The notes beneath the pieces were generated by a model. That model saw only the letters and a list, made by a program, of their open reading frames with translations, made no database searches and was not told the DNA's origin. Below, piece by piece: positions 17,417 through 26,928 of a stretch of 64,000 bases of DNA. The stretch spans positions 1 to 64,000 of the forward strand of contig NZ_RQVL01000011.1 in assembly GCF_003992005.1 (NCBI RefSeq), given 5' to 3'. The position numbers and the translations under genes were made by a program. The number at the start of each line of letters is the position of its first letter. Position 1 is the stretch's first letter. Source of the stretch: Veillonella sp. VA139. GTDB taxonomy: Bacteria; Bacillota; Negativicutes; Veillonellales; Veillonellaceae.

Positions 17417-19546
17417 ATGATGCAATTTAAAATGTTGCAACGCTTGTCCCGTCGTCTTCATGTACGTATTGAGGGACGTAAGTTTAATGACGCACAGGCT
17501 CAATATATGGAAGATACATTGATGGCCTGTGAAGCCATTACCAAAGCGAACTTCTATACTCGTTCTGGGGATGTCATCATCCAACATACTGGTGATGAAA
17601 GTGCTGTGAAAGCGGCTTTATTCGGACTTAACGATTTGGATTTAGCCAATGCACCTGCATTGCATGAACTTTCACCTCGCCTTGTGAACAAGCGTTATAA
17701 AGAAGAAATGATCGATAAAACATTGCTTTATATCGGCAAAAAAATCGTTTTACCAGCACCTATCGCAGCGGCATGGTCCTGGTTTGATGGTATCAAGTTC
17801 ATCGGTACAGCGATCAAAACGTTGTGGAAACGCAAATTGACCGTAGAAGTATTAGATGGCGTAGCTATCGGTGCGGCATTGTTGCAAAAAGATTATTCCA
17901 CAGCGGGCGCTGTGATGTACTTATTAGGCATCGGCGAAATCTTGGAAGAATGGACATTGCGTAAATCCGTCCTTAATCTTGCTGAAAGCATGTCCTTGAA
18001 CGTAGACAAAGTTTGGGTTCTTGTAGACGGCGTAGAAGTAAGCAAACCAATCGGTGATGTACAAGTGGGTGACATCGTAGTGGTTCGTCAAGGTGAAGTG
18101 GTGCCATTGGACGGCCAAGTTGTGGACGGCGTAGTTCTTGTGAACGAAAGCTCTATGACTGGGGAACCTGAACCAGTTCGTCGTGATGCAGGTACATCTG
18201 TATATGCTGGTACTGTCGTAGAAGAAGGCCAATGCTCCTTCGAAGTACGTACTACATGCAAACACACTCGTTTTGAACAAATCGTAAACTTAATCGAAGA
18301 ATCTGAACAAATGAAATCTGGTATGGAACAAAAAGCATATCGCATGGCAGATAAATTAGTACCAGTCAGCTTCTTAGGTGCGTTTGCTACTTTTGCTTTA
18401 ACTCGAAATTTAATGAAAGCCTTATCTTTCGTTATGGTAGACTTCTCCTGCGCGTTGAAATTGTCCATTCCATTGGCAGTATTATCCGCTATGCAAGAAG
18501 CGTCTAACCGTGGTATTACTGTAAAAGGTGGTAAATTCTTAGAACGTATTGCAGAAGCAGATATGATCGTCTTCGATAAAACAGGTACGTTGACAAAAGC
18601 AGAACCTGTATTCCAAGAAATCATTCCTTTCAATGGTAATGATGCAGAAGAAATGTTGACATTAGCGGCTTGCTTGGAAGAGCATTTCCCTCATTCCATG
18701 GCGAAAGCAGTTGTGTCCGCAGCACAAGAACATCATTTGCCACATAAAGAAATGCACTCCAAAGTAGAATACGTTGTGGCACATGGTATTGCATCCAAAG
18801 TGGGTAACCGCAAAGTGCGCATCGGTAGCCATCACTTCATTTTTGAGGATGAAAAAACGACGATTCCAGCTGGAGAAGAGGCAAAATTTGAAAACCTTCC
18901 AGAAGGTTGTTCTTATTTATACTTAGCTATCTCCAACGTATTGTCTGCAGTTATCTGCATTAAAGACCCAGTGCGTGAAGAAGCAAAAGATGTCATCCGC
19001 GATCTTCATAACTTAGGTATCAAAAAAATCGTTATGATGACTGGTGATAGCCGTAAAAATGCAGAGCGCGTAGCAGCGGAAATTGGTATTGACGAAGTTC
19101 ATGCAGAAGTTATGCCAACTGACAAAGCTGATTACGTTCGTAAAGCAAAAGAAGAAGGCTACACAGTAATGATGGTAGGGGATGGTATCAACGACTCCTT
19201 GGCATTATCTGAAGCACACGTAGGTATTGGTATGAATGAAGGTGCACCAATTGCACAAAAAATTGCCAATGTTACAGTGTCCAGTGATAACTTAACTGCT
19301 ATCGTTGACTTACGTCGCATTTCCATGAAATTAATGGATCGTATTAAAATTAACTATAACTCCATCGTTGGCGTGAATGGTGGCCTTGTAGGATTGGGCG
19401 TATTAGGCGTAATGCCTCCTAGCTCTACTGCATGGATTCACAACTTGTTCACACTAGGCGTGGGTATGTATAGCATGACTCCATTATTAGAAAAACCAAA
19501 AACAACAAACGATGACTGCATCGAAGTAGAAGCAGTTGTGGCATAA
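17417..19546 (+). CDS. P1B-type metal-translocating ATPase with an unusual SCALK membrane motif
   Basis: 709 residues. The N-terminal 80 residues resemble a metal-binding (HMA) fold but lack CxxC. The actuator has SSMTGEPEPV, the phosphorylation site is D387 in DKTGTLT, the nucleotide domain has HFPHSMAKAV (HP motif), and the hinge is MVGDGINDSLAL. In the metal-site helix, where most family members have CPC, SPC or TPC, this one has S344-C345-A-L-K. Substrate cannot be inferred from known motif classes; the iron-uptake genes next door make a divalent cation such as Fe2+ or Mn2+ plausible. It is translationally linked to the DUF6110-like gene and ends at a terminator. Confidence 0.9.
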   Translation: MMQFKMLQRLSRRLHVRIEGRKFNDAQAQYMEDTLMACEAITKANFYTRSGDVIIQHTGDESAVKAALFGLNDLDLANAPALHELSPRLVNKRYKEEMIDKTLLYIGKKIVLPAPIAAAWSWFDGIKFIGTAIKTLWKRKLTVEVLDGVAIGAALLQKDYSTAGAVMYLLGIGEILEEWTLRKSVLNLAESMSLNVDKVWVLVDGVEVSKPIGDVQVGDIVVVRQGEVVPLDGQVVDGVVLVNESSMTGEPEPVRRDAGTSVYAGTVVEEGQCSFEVRTTCKHTRFEQIVNLIEESEQMKSGMEQKAYRMADKLVPVSFLGAFATFALTRNLMKALSFVMVDFSCALKLSIPLAVLSAMQEASNRGITVKGGKFLERIAEADMIVFDKTGTLTKAEPVFQEIIPFNGNDAEEMLTLAACLEEHFPHSMAKAVVSAAQEHHLPHKEMHSKVEYVVAHGIASKVGNRKVRIGSHHFIFEDEKTTIPAGEEAKFENLPEGCSYLYLAISNVLSAVICIKDPVREEAKDVIRDLHNLGIKKIVMMTGDSRKNAERVAAEIGIDEVHAEVMPTDKADYVRKAKEEGYTVMMVGDGINDSLALSEAHVGIGMNEGAPIAQKIANVTVSSDNLTAIVDLRRISMKLMDRIKINYNSIVGVNGGLVGLGVLGVMPPSSTAWIHNLFTLGVGMYSMTPLLEKPKTTNDDCIEVEAVVA

Positions 19547-19551
19547 CACAC

Positions 19552-19578
19552 AAAAAGCATCCGTAAGGATGCTTTTTT
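19552..19578 (+). terminator. Terminator after the P-type ATPase
   Basis: AAAAAGCATCC (19552-19562), loop GTAA, GGATGCTTTTTT (19567-19578). Confidence 0.92.
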
Positions 19579-19671
19579 GTTTGTAAAATTGAAACTGTAT
19601 ATGTATTTATAAGATGGCGGATGTTTGTTATACTATAGGGAGAGATAGTTTTGGTATAGAAAGGAAATTAT

Positions 19672-20067
19672 ATGTCAACCATACAAGATGTAGTGCAACG
19701 CACGATGTATATGAGTATATTTTTTATATTAATTCCCCTCGGGGCCTATACGATTCATACGGGAATGAGCGCCATGGTGGCAGGGGTGAGCTATGGAGTA
19801 TTATCCCTATTTATTCCTATTTTTTACTTACGTTCTAGCGAAAGTGGATTTGGCCCTAAGGCTCGCAGAGTACCGATTTGTGTGTACGTATTAGCTTGGG
19901 CTTTAGTACAAGGTGGTACATTCTTGGTGTTCAACAATTTAGATTCATCTTGGTTGTGGAACCTATCGACTATCGGTCGTGATGTGGTGTTTGCCATCAT
20001 CATGTATTGCCAAGTAACCTTGTCATTAGTGTTGGCATTAGCAGGTGGAAAGAATACAGAGGTGTAA
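19672..20067 (+). CDS. Small integral membrane protein, unknown function
   Basis: 131 residues, start ATG 19672 behind AGAAAGGAAA. About four hydrophobic helices (near 12-30, 33-53, 65-87 and 100-125) with short loops. I recognise no family motif. It lies one base before the next membrane-protein gene, so the two are probably co-translated and may form one complex. Confidence 0.65.
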   Translation: MSTIQDVVQRTMYMSIFFILIPLGAYTIHTGMSAMVAGVSYGVLSLFIPIFYLRSSESGFGPKARRVPICVYVLAWALVQGGTFLVFNNLDSSWLWNLSTIGRDVVFAIIMYCQVTLSLVLALAGGKNTEV

Positions 20068-20068
20068 T

Positions 20069-20923
20069 ATGAGAAGTTATATAAAGTTTTATAGTTGGTC
20101 CATGCTCTGGATTATTCCGCTAAGCTTGGTGTTTAGCTTAGGGCAGTTCGACACGTCTAGCATTATTATGTTTGTCATTGCCTCCTTGGGGATACCTCTA
20201 GCCCTGAAAGCGGTGCCAAGACTGGCAGGACAATTTGACTTTCATTTAGGAAAAGGTCATTACACATATTCTTGGCTGTGGTGGAATTTGTTCTTTTTCT
20301 TTGGCAATGGCGTGTTGCCCTTTACCTTGCCAAAAGAACCAATCTACATCATGCTAGTCTGGGTATTGACTATGTTAGTTGTGGTAGCACTCATGATCGG
20401 TACAGCGAAACTATTAGATTGCTGGATGACACGTAAAGAACGTCATTACTTTATTGATACAGTGCTAAATATTTCTACCTATGCTTTGCCATTGCCAATG
20501 CTATTTTTAGGGGATGTTCTATATCTAAATCTTAATAATCCCATTGTTCAAGCGTCGTTAGACCAACAGAGCATCATAGGGTTAGTTGCTAGCCTATCTA
20601 TTGGGCTAATGTTCATGATGCTGACCACTATCGGAAGTATGGTCCTATACTTATACCCACGTCGCACAGCATTGTGGCCTCGTGTGACTGCTATCGTAGT
20701 TATGGCAGTATGGTGGGTTGCAACCAATGCACATATCCTATTCGGTGGCTACATTCCAGACATTGTGAAAGTCTGGGCAGGGAAAGCATTGCCAGCTTTC
20801 ACAGGTAGCCCATTAGTATATATTACACCGTCCATATTTGAAATCTGCGCCATTGCTTTAAGTGTGGCTATTGGATTGGGTATTGAAAAACTATGGTTAT
20901 CAAAAAAAGATACAACTATCTAA
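20069..20923 (+). CDS. Integral membrane protein, unknown function
   Basis: 284 residues from ATG 20069, just after the upstream stop and behind CAGAGGTG; an earlier in-frame Met lies inside the preceding gene. About eight membrane segments rich in Trp and Leu. No transporter signature or catalytic motif that I know. The pair with the 131-residue membrane protein upstream is its main context. It marks the end of the core-type block before the accessory island. Confidence 0.65.
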   Translation: MRSYIKFYSWSMLWIIPLSLVFSLGQFDTSSIIMFVIASLGIPLALKAVPRLAGQFDFHLGKGHYTYSWLWWNLFFFFGNGVLPFTLPKEPIYIMLVWVLTMLVVVALMIGTAKLLDCWMTRKERHYFIDTVLNISTYALPLPMLFLGDVLYLNLNNPIVQASLDQQSIIGLVASLSIGLMFMMLTTIGSMVLYLYPRRTALWPRVTAIVVMAVWWVATNAHILFGGYIPDIVKVWAGKALPAFTGSPLVYITPSIFEICAIALSVAIGLGIEKLWLSKKDTTI

Positions 20924-20931
20924 TGAGGGGT

Positions 20932-20995
20932 TGTAAAAATTCTAATATAATCTGAGAAAACTATTACGATTGTAGAAACTTCTAATACAATAGAG
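20932..20995 (+). repeat. Two imperfect direct repeats upstream of the fic gene
   Basis: TTGTAAAAATTCTAATATAA (from 20932) and TTGTAGAAACTTCTAATACA (from 20969) are near copies, both continuing to an AGAG/TGAG end. They fill the leader of the Fic gene and may bind a regulator or reflect a local duplication. No clear -35/-10 pair with proper spacing is seen inside them. Confidence 0.4.
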
Positions 20996-21006
20996 GGAAA
21001 TATAAT

Positions 21007-21741
21007 ATGAGTATAGAATTTTCGTTAATTAAGGGGATGATTAGCTTGAAACTTTCATATAGTTATGTAGATGATATGCTAGTTAGAATGGCTCACCATA
21101 GTACCGCTATTGAAGGGAATACACTGACACAGTATGAAGCTAAATGTATTTTATTAGATGGTATCATCCCTAAAGCGATGAATGAACGTGAATTTTATGA
21201 AGTCAAAAACTATAAGAAATATATGGGATTTTTAACAGCTAATTATCCCAAGGAAATTACAATTGAACTAATAAAAGATACTCATAGTTATTTATTACAA
21301 GATATTAGAGAAGATGCAGGAGAATTTAAAACGATTCATAATATAATTATGGGGGCTGATTTTACAACTACAGAACCTTATTTAGTGCCAGTAGAATTAA
21401 AAAACTGGTGTGATACCTTAGAATATAGGCTAAATATATCTAATACTGTGGAAGAGAAAATAGAGGCTATTATGAAGCAGCATTTGCGATTTGAGCGAAT
21501 ACATCCTTTTTCTGATGGCAATGGAAGAACTGGGCGGGCCTTAATTGTTCATTCTTGTCTGCAACAAGGGATTGCTCCTATTATTATTAATAAAAGTGAT
21601 AGACAACTATATATGAATGTATTATCTGACTTAGATATAAAAGGATTAACAGATATGGGAATACAATTGTCAAAAGATGAAAATGCGAGAATGAAGATTA
21701 TTAACAATGCTGAACTAGAGTTGCAAAGTAGTGCTAGATGA
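21007..21741 (+). CDS. Fic-domain protein (AMPylase/nucleotidyl-transferase type)
   Basis: 244 residues. The Fic motif HPFSDGNGRTGR starts at H166 and is complete (catalytic His, Mg-binding Asp/Glu-type position, phosphate loop and Arg). The N-terminal inhibitory motif S32-T-A-I-E36-G37 is present, which marks a self-inhibited class II Fic enzyme: E36 would block ATP until displaced. Fic proteins transfer AMP (or another nucleotide part) to a target protein hydroxyl. ATG 21007 follows GAGGG. It opens an accessory block with a HipA-like kinase, so a toxin or stress role is plausible but inferred. Confidence 0.9.
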   Translation: MSIEFSLIKGMISLKLSYSYVDDMLVRMAHHSTAIEGNTLTQYEAKCILLDGIIPKAMNEREFYEVKNYKKYMGFLTANYPKEITIELIKDTHSYLLQDIREDAGEFKTIHNIIMGADFTTTEPYLVPVELKNWCDTLEYRLNISNTVEEKIEAIMKQHLRFERIHPFSDGNGRTGRALIVHSCLQQGIAPIIINKSDRQLYMNVLSDLDIKGLTDMGIQLSKDENARMKIINNAELELQSSAR

Positions 21742-21789
21742 GAGGGGTAGTTTATCATCATCAAACGTGCTCATAGAAAAGAGGGTACT

Positions 21790-22029
21790 ATGAAAACAAA
21801 TTCAGAGGGTTATCGTTTCCTACGAGAAGAAATTGCTGCTTTAAATACAGCCAAAGAAACATATTTAAAGGATCGAACTATGAATAATAGAATTGAGTTT
21901 AAAATGCAAATTATGAATATCTATAGTGTCATCAATTCGGTTTGGTGCGATCGAGTTATTAGTCAAGAAGAAGCTGATGAATTAAGAAATGAATATTACT
22001 GGGGGAATCTCAATGGAGAATTTTTCTAA
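21790..22029 (+). CDS. Small protein upstream of the HipA-like kinase
   Basis: 79 residues, start ATG 21790 behind AGAGGG. Predicted all-helical and charged, no recognisable DNA-binding motif. Its 3' end overlaps the start of the kinase gene by 17 bases, a layout typical of toxin-antitoxin-like pairs in which the small protein is made first. Role as partner or antitoxin is inference. Confidence 0.6.
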   Translation: MKTNSEGYRFLREEIAALNTAKETYLKDRTMNNRIEFKMQIMNIYSVINSVWCDRVISQEEADELRNEYYWGNLNGEFF

Positions 22030-22939
22030 TATAGATGGAATTGAAATAAGTTACCGTTCTTATGGTGGTGCAGGTAAAAAATATTCTGTACGAGATAATG
22101 GTGAATACTACTTATTGAAATTACCTGAAAGAGTTAGACAAAATAACAGAGATACAAGCTACGCTAACTCTTGTGTTACAGAGTATATTTCATGTAAAGT
22201 CATTAAATCTATTGGATTAGATGTTCAAGATGTATTTCTTTGCACATATAATAATGATTTAGTTGTTGCATGTAAAGATTTCTTGTCAAAGGAAGAAAGT
22301 TTAGGCTCATTCTTAGAATTACAAAATAAGGTAAACCATATTAATAGCGATAATAAAGGCGTATCCTTAGAAAAAACATTACAATTTATTAAAGCACAAG
22401 ATGTTGTAAAACCTGATGAGATGGAACGATACTTTTGGGATATGTTTGTTGCAGATGCATTAATTGGAAATATAGATAGACATCATAATAATTGGGGTTA
22501 TATATTTAATGAAGAAACTAATATAAGACGAATGTCACCAATATATGATTGTGGGGCTAGTTTATATTCAATTTTAAGTGAAGACGAGAAAAAGAAGTTT
22601 CTTGATGATTCTAGCGAGTTTAATAGAATTTCTAAAAACGATCCTGTTTCTGTATTTAAATTTAACAATGTTAGAATGAATTATTACCATATATTGGTTG
22701 ATAATAGAAAAAATAATTATGAGTGTTCAAACGATATAGCAGAAGCAATTAAACGAATAGCACCAAAATATAACAGTGAAATCGTTCATGCAATAATTAG
22801 AGAGATTCCTTATATAAGTCATATAGAAAAAGAATTTTACACTCAATTATTGGATAACAGAAATAGATTGATTATTCAAAAAGCATTAAAAAATGAACTA
22901 AAATACCAAAAGGACATTAATCAAAGAGAAGGTAGATGA
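22013..22939 (+). CDS. HipA-like Ser/Thr kinase (CtkA type)
   Basis: 308 residues; I choose ATG 22013 (behind GGGGGAATC) over an upstream in-frame Met inside the preceding gene. Kinase features of the HipA fold: G-rich KKYSV start, Lys in YYLLKLPE (about 36-40), catalytic loop GNIDRHHNNWG (N153, D155, N160) and YDCGASL as the metal-binding DFG equivalent. HipA-type kinases phosphorylate translation factors and cause growth arrest; CtkA-like ones lack the N-terminal HipA subdomain, as here. It ends the Fic-kinase block 150 bases before the restriction locus. Confidence 0.82.
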   Translation: MENFSNIDGIEISYRSYGGAGKKYSVRDNGEYYLLKLPERVRQNNRDTSYANSCVTEYISCKVIKSIGLDVQDVFLCTYNNDLVVACKDFLSKEESLGSFLELQNKVNHINSDNKGVSLEKTLQFIKAQDVVKPDEMERYFWDMFVADALIGNIDRHHNNWGYIFNEETNIRRMSPIYDCGASLYSILSEDEKKKFLDDSSEFNRISKNDPVSVFKFNNVRMNYYHILVDNRKNNYECSNDIAEAIKRIAPKYNSEIVHAIIREIPYISHIEKEFYTQLLDNRNRLIIQKALKNELKYQKDINQREGR

Positions 22940-23002
22940 GGTAAGGGGAAATAAAGGGAAAAGTTACAAAAAATAATTTTTAAAAATTACAAATAAATAA
23001 AC

Positions 23003-23031
23003 TTGCTTTTTTTAGAATTACCGTGTATACT
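23003..23031 (+). promoter_or_regulatory. Promoter of the type I restriction-modification locus
   Basis: TTGCTT (23003-23008), 17-base spacer, TATACT (23026-23031), about 65 bases before the first gene of the locus. Confidence 0.7.
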
Positions 23032-23095
23032 TAGGTCATAAGTTAATAATGGTAATTTTTTTAAATGCAAAATTAGAGAAAAGGAGATGGTTTCT

Positions 23096-23665
23096 ATGGT
23101 ATGTATCAAAGACTTATTTCATAGCAATACGGGGGTATCACAATATCGCTTAGACGAAGATGTCACAGGAGAGGCAAAAACATATACATTGTATGGTCAA
23201 AATGAGCTATACGAAGATATACATGGTGTGCCTGGTGAACGACAAGATCGGAAACAAATTAAAACGACTTTCACCGGGGATCTACTAGAAGAAGGAGACT
23301 TGCTATTTAGTGCCATCTCTGGGGAAGCGACGATTGTTGGCAAAGACCATGAAGGATACATTTTCACACAGAACTATGTGCGCATGGTGCCTACTTCTAA
23401 ACAAATTGATTTGAAATATATGATGTTCCTTATCAATGAACATCCAAGTATCAAACGCCAGTTTCAACAAAATTTGCAAGGTAGTCAAGTCATTCGCTAC
23501 AGTTTAAAACTTTTGAAAGACATAGAACTACCGAAGTTGCCACCAATAGAAGTACAACGAATCATCGGCGATGTGTATTACAAGGAATTACGAGTACGTT
23601 CTTTACAACAACGTGTGGCACATAATATGTATACATTGCGAGTGGCACAATTACAGGGGGTGTAA
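23096..23665 (+). CDS. Half-length HsdS-like specificity protein
   Basis: 189 residues starting at the second of two in-frame ATGs (23096), which has proper spacing from AAAGGAG; the first (23087) touches it. It resembles a single target-recognition domain plus one helical spacer: EEGDLLFSAISGEATIV, then LKDIELPKLPPIEVQRIIGD, the usual end of an HsdS domain, and a C-terminal helix. Full HsdS has two such halves. It lies 3 bases before hsdR. It could dimerise to give a symmetric specificity, or serve as a partner domain; its sequence is unlike the HsdS downstream. Confidence 0.65.
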   Translation: MVCIKDLFHSNTGVSQYRLDEDVTGEAKTYTLYGQNELYEDIHGVPGERQDRKQIKTTFTGDLLEEGDLLFSAISGEATIVGKDHEGYIFTQNYVRMVPTSKQIDLKYMMFLINEHPSIKRQFQQNLQGSQVIRYSLKLLKDIELPKLPPIEVQRIIGDVYYKELRVRSLQQRVAHNMYTLRVAQLQGV

Positions 23666-23668
23666 AAC

Positions 23669-26600
23669 ATGACAAAAGTTAATGAAATGGAATTTGAACG
23701 ACAATTAGTGGAGCAATTGACGACAGGCGCTATTTCATTCACACAAGATGTGAAAGAAGGACAAGCTCAATATGGACCTCGTGGGGTCTATAAAAGTAAA
23801 TTATGGAAGTATGAACCTCATATTAAGACTACAGAAGCATTGTGGGATAACTTTCGTCGTATTTTGTATCAATTAAACCAAGATAAATTGGATAAGCCTT
23901 TGAGCGATACAGAATTTAAACAAGTCCAAAAAGTGATTAACGAGTTATATACACCGTATCTAGCGGGGCAGTTTTTGTATGGTGTGAATGGAGTATCCCA
24001 AGTAGAAGTGGATTTAGATGATGGACGCCATGTATATCTTACTGTATTTGACCAAAAACAAATTGGCGCAGGCAATACGGTGTACCAAGTGGTAACACAA
24101 ATACAACGAGCTCCTAAGATTGCAGGACGACCAGAACGACGTTTTGACACAACACTCTTAATTAACGGATTACCGGTTATCCAAATTGAGGAAAAAGCTT
24201 CTGGACATGCTGCCAATGAGGCATTAAACCAAATGCATCAATACATTGAAGAACGGCAGTACAGCGATATTTTCTCTACTGTTCAAATTTTGGTGGGCAT
24301 GACTCCTACGCAAATTAAATACATGGCAAATACGACGGCGGAGATGTTCAACAAGGACTTTTCTTTTCAATGGCAAAATCCGGAAAACAACAAGGTCGTA
24401 ACCGATTGGAAAGTATTCTCCGATTTATTCCTCAGCATTCCCATGGCGCACCAAATGTCTACGCAATTTACCATCTTAGATGGTACGAAGAATAAGCAAA
24501 TGTTAAAAGTCATGCGACCTTACCAAGTGTATGCTACCAAAGCAGTGTTGAACCAATTGAAACAAGCAGACTTTACATTGCCTATCAACAAATTGGGTTA
24601 CATTTGGCATACCACAGGATCTGGTAAAACTATTACTAGCTTTAAAACGGCGTGGCTTGCCAGCCGTATGCCTCATGTAGATAAAGTGGTGTTCGTGGTG
24701 GACCGCATTGCGTTGACAAAGCAAACAGAAGAAAACTACAAGGCCTATGACCCAGAGGGTACTATCGATGTAGATGGTAGACAGTTTGATGCAGTAGGTG
24801 GCACAGAAAATACAAATGCACTGAAACGTAAACTCAACGAAAAAGGTAACGGTATTATCGTGACGTCCGTACAAAAATTGACGAAGTTAATCCAACGGAA
24901 AGACTTTACATTGCCGAAGAAAAATTTTGTATTCATCGTCGATGAAGCCCATCGCTCTACGGGCGGCGACAGCTTTGAGGAGTTGCAAAAAGTATTTAAA
25001 GGTGCTGCTTGGGTTGGCTATACAGGAACGCCGATGTTTGATGAAGTAGCAGGGAAAAACACCACTAAAACAAGAGAAGTGTTTGGCGAATTACTTCATT
25101 GGTATACGATACGAGAAGCCATTGCAGACAAAAATGTACTAGGCTTTAAAGTAGACTTTGAGACCACCATTGACGAAGTGAATATGAAAGAACATTATTT
25201 GCCTATGTTCTATCGCCATACTCACCCGAAATGGTCAGAGGCAGATATACAGTATCGTATTAACAACCTCACACCAGATGACATGGACGACATGATCGAG
25301 CCAAGTTTTTACGATAATAACAAAGACCATGTCAGTTTGGTGGTGGAAGATATCTTTAAACATTGGAAAAATCGTTCTGTGGAGGGCAAGTACAATGCGA
25401 TGCTCACTACCCATGTAGGGGGCAACCGTCCGAGTACGCCCATGGCGATGATGTACTTTGATGAATTTGAAAGAGTGAACCAAGAGCGAGCAGCACGGGG
25501 CGAGTTTACCTTGAAAGTGGGGGTCACTTTCAGTGCTAGTACGAATAATAGTGATACCCAACTAGATACGAACAATGGGTTGCTACGGGCGATGAATCAT
25601 TATAACAAGCTATTTGGCACGAATTTTGGACTCGATGATGTGTTGGGGTATACCCAAGATTTGACGACACGCTTGAATCGTACTGCTAGAGATGGTCAAT
25701 ATTTGGATATTGTCATCGTAGTGGATCAGCTCTTAACGGGATTCGATGCGCCACAGATGAATACCTTGTATGTGGACCGCACACTGAAAGGAGCGTTGCT
25801 CATTCAGGCCTACTCGAGAACGAATCGTATCGCTGATACTCATAGCAAACCGTGGGGGCGAATTGTGAACTATCGCTGGCCTGTGCAAAACGAAAAGTTG
25901 ATGAACGAGGCTTTGCGTATCTATGCGAACCGTGCATCAGCAAATGTGCAGGGCACATTGGGACCAGTGGATGACGATGGTGGTTTGGAAAAAGACGGCG
26001 TATTAGCAAAAAAATTTAAAGACCAATTAGCAGAAGTACAACATGTGGTGAACCGATTAGCGGATTTGACGGATACGTTTACAGAAGTGCCACCTAGCGA
26101 AGCGAAGCAAGAGGAAATGTTTGACCTTATGCGTAAATATAGCTCTGGTATGTCCAAGCTGAAACAATATGATGCGGAGCAACTAGATGGGGAAACCATC
26201 GGTTTCGACTACGATAAACCAGAAGATTTGGTGGCCATGGTAGGCATGACGGTGGAGCAAGAAGAAGTGTTGACCACGGCCCTCTACAATGATTTGAAAG
26301 AGCGCATGGCAGAGAAGTACGATGTCCCAGTGGCGCAAATTGAATTGCGTATGACTCACGTGAAAGACGTAAAAGTGAACTACGATTATTTGACAGAACT
26401 AGTGGAAGAATTGATGAATGCTGTCCACGAGGAACGTATGGATGATGCAGATGCGTACCGTACACGGATTCAAGACTTTGCCATGGCGTTGGAAGACCGT
26501 CAATATGCGAAACAAATCAACAAGGCCGCAGAGGCTATCTATACAGGGGAATATCCGCCACAAGGTAGCGATATTGTGTATCCGGTGAAATTAAATGACA

Positions 26601-26908
26601 GCAAGGATATCATCCAAGAGGCGAACACCATGATTGTGAAAGATGAAATCTTTGAGTTCCGCCAAAAGTGGGGCATCGTCGATTGCATTCGTAGCGAAGA
26701 ATTGCTAACACTATTTGCGAACCATGTATATGGTAAAAAGGACTTTGATGATACAGGGCGAATTACGCAGTTGAAAAAAGATGCCCGTAACGAATACAAG
26801 ATGAAAGCACAAGATCCGGAAATTGTGGCTATGAGTAAGGTTAAATATGGTAATGATATGGTAGATGCTTTGTATGCATTTGCGGACCACTATGTGAGTG
26901 AGTCATAA
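23669..26908 (+). CDS. hsdR: Type I restriction enzyme, R subunit
   Basis: 1079 residues. The N-terminal PD-(D/E)XK nuclease includes FDTTLLINGLPVIQIEEKA (acidic and Lys residues about 155-175). The SF2 translocase follows with TTGSGKT (residues 315-321), DEAH box VDEAHRS (D425), YTGTPMF and a second RecA fold with VDQLLTGFDAP. The C-terminal helical part joins the methyltransferase core. It translocates DNA with ATP and cuts far from an unmodified site. Start ATG 23669 follows GGGGGTG. The gene order is half-S, R, S, M. Confidence 0.95.
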   Translation: MTKVNEMEFERQLVEQLTTGAISFTQDVKEGQAQYGPRGVYKSKLWKYEPHIKTTEALWDNFRRILYQLNQDKLDKPLSDTEFKQVQKVINELYTPYLAGQFLYGVNGVSQVEVDLDDGRHVYLTVFDQKQIGAGNTVYQVVTQIQRAPKIAGRPERRFDTTLLINGLPVIQIEEKASGHAANEALNQMHQYIEERQYSDIFSTVQILVGMTPTQIKYMANTTAEMFNKDFSFQWQNPENNKVVTDWKVFSDLFLSIPMAHQMSTQFTILDGTKNKQMLKVMRPYQVYATKAVLNQLKQADFTLPINKLGYIWHTTGSGKTITSFKTAWLASRMPHVDKVVFVVDRIALTKQTEENYKAYDPEGTIDVDGRQFDAVGGTENTNALKRKLNEKGNGIIVTSVQKLTKLIQRKDFTLPKKNFVFIVDEAHRSTGGDSFEELQKVFKGAAWVGYTGTPMFDEVAGKNTTKTREVFGELLHWYTIREAIADKNVLGFKVDFETTIDEVNMKEHYLPMFYRHTHPKWSEADIQYRINNLTPDDMDDMIEPSFYDNNKDHVSLVVEDIFKHWKNRSVEGKYNAMLTTHVGGNRPSTPMAMMYFDEFERVNQERAARGEFTLKVGVTFSASTNNSDTQLDTNNGLLRAMNHYNKLFGTNFGLDDVLGYTQDLTTRLNRTARDGQYLDIVIVVDQLLTGFDAPQMNTLYVDRTLKGALLIQAYSRTNRIADTHSKPWGRIVNYRWPVQNEKLMNEALRIYANRASANVQGTLGPVDDDGGLEKDGVLAKKFKDQLAEVQHVVNRLADLTDTFTEVPPSEAKQEEMFDLMRKYSSGMSKLKQYDAEQLDGETIGFDYDKPEDLVAMVGMTVEQEEVLTTALYNDLKERMAEKYDVPVAQIELRMTHVKDVKVNYDYLTELVEELMNAVHEERMDDADAYRTRIQDFAMALEDRQYAKQINKAAEAIYTGEYPPQGSDIVYPVKLNDSKDIIQEANTMIVKDEIFEFRQKWGIVDCIRSEELLTLFANHVYGKKDFDDTGRITQLKKDARNEYKMKAQDPEIVAMSKVKYGNDMVDALYAFADHYVSES

Positions 26909-26928
26909 GAAAAAAGAGAGGTGTCACA

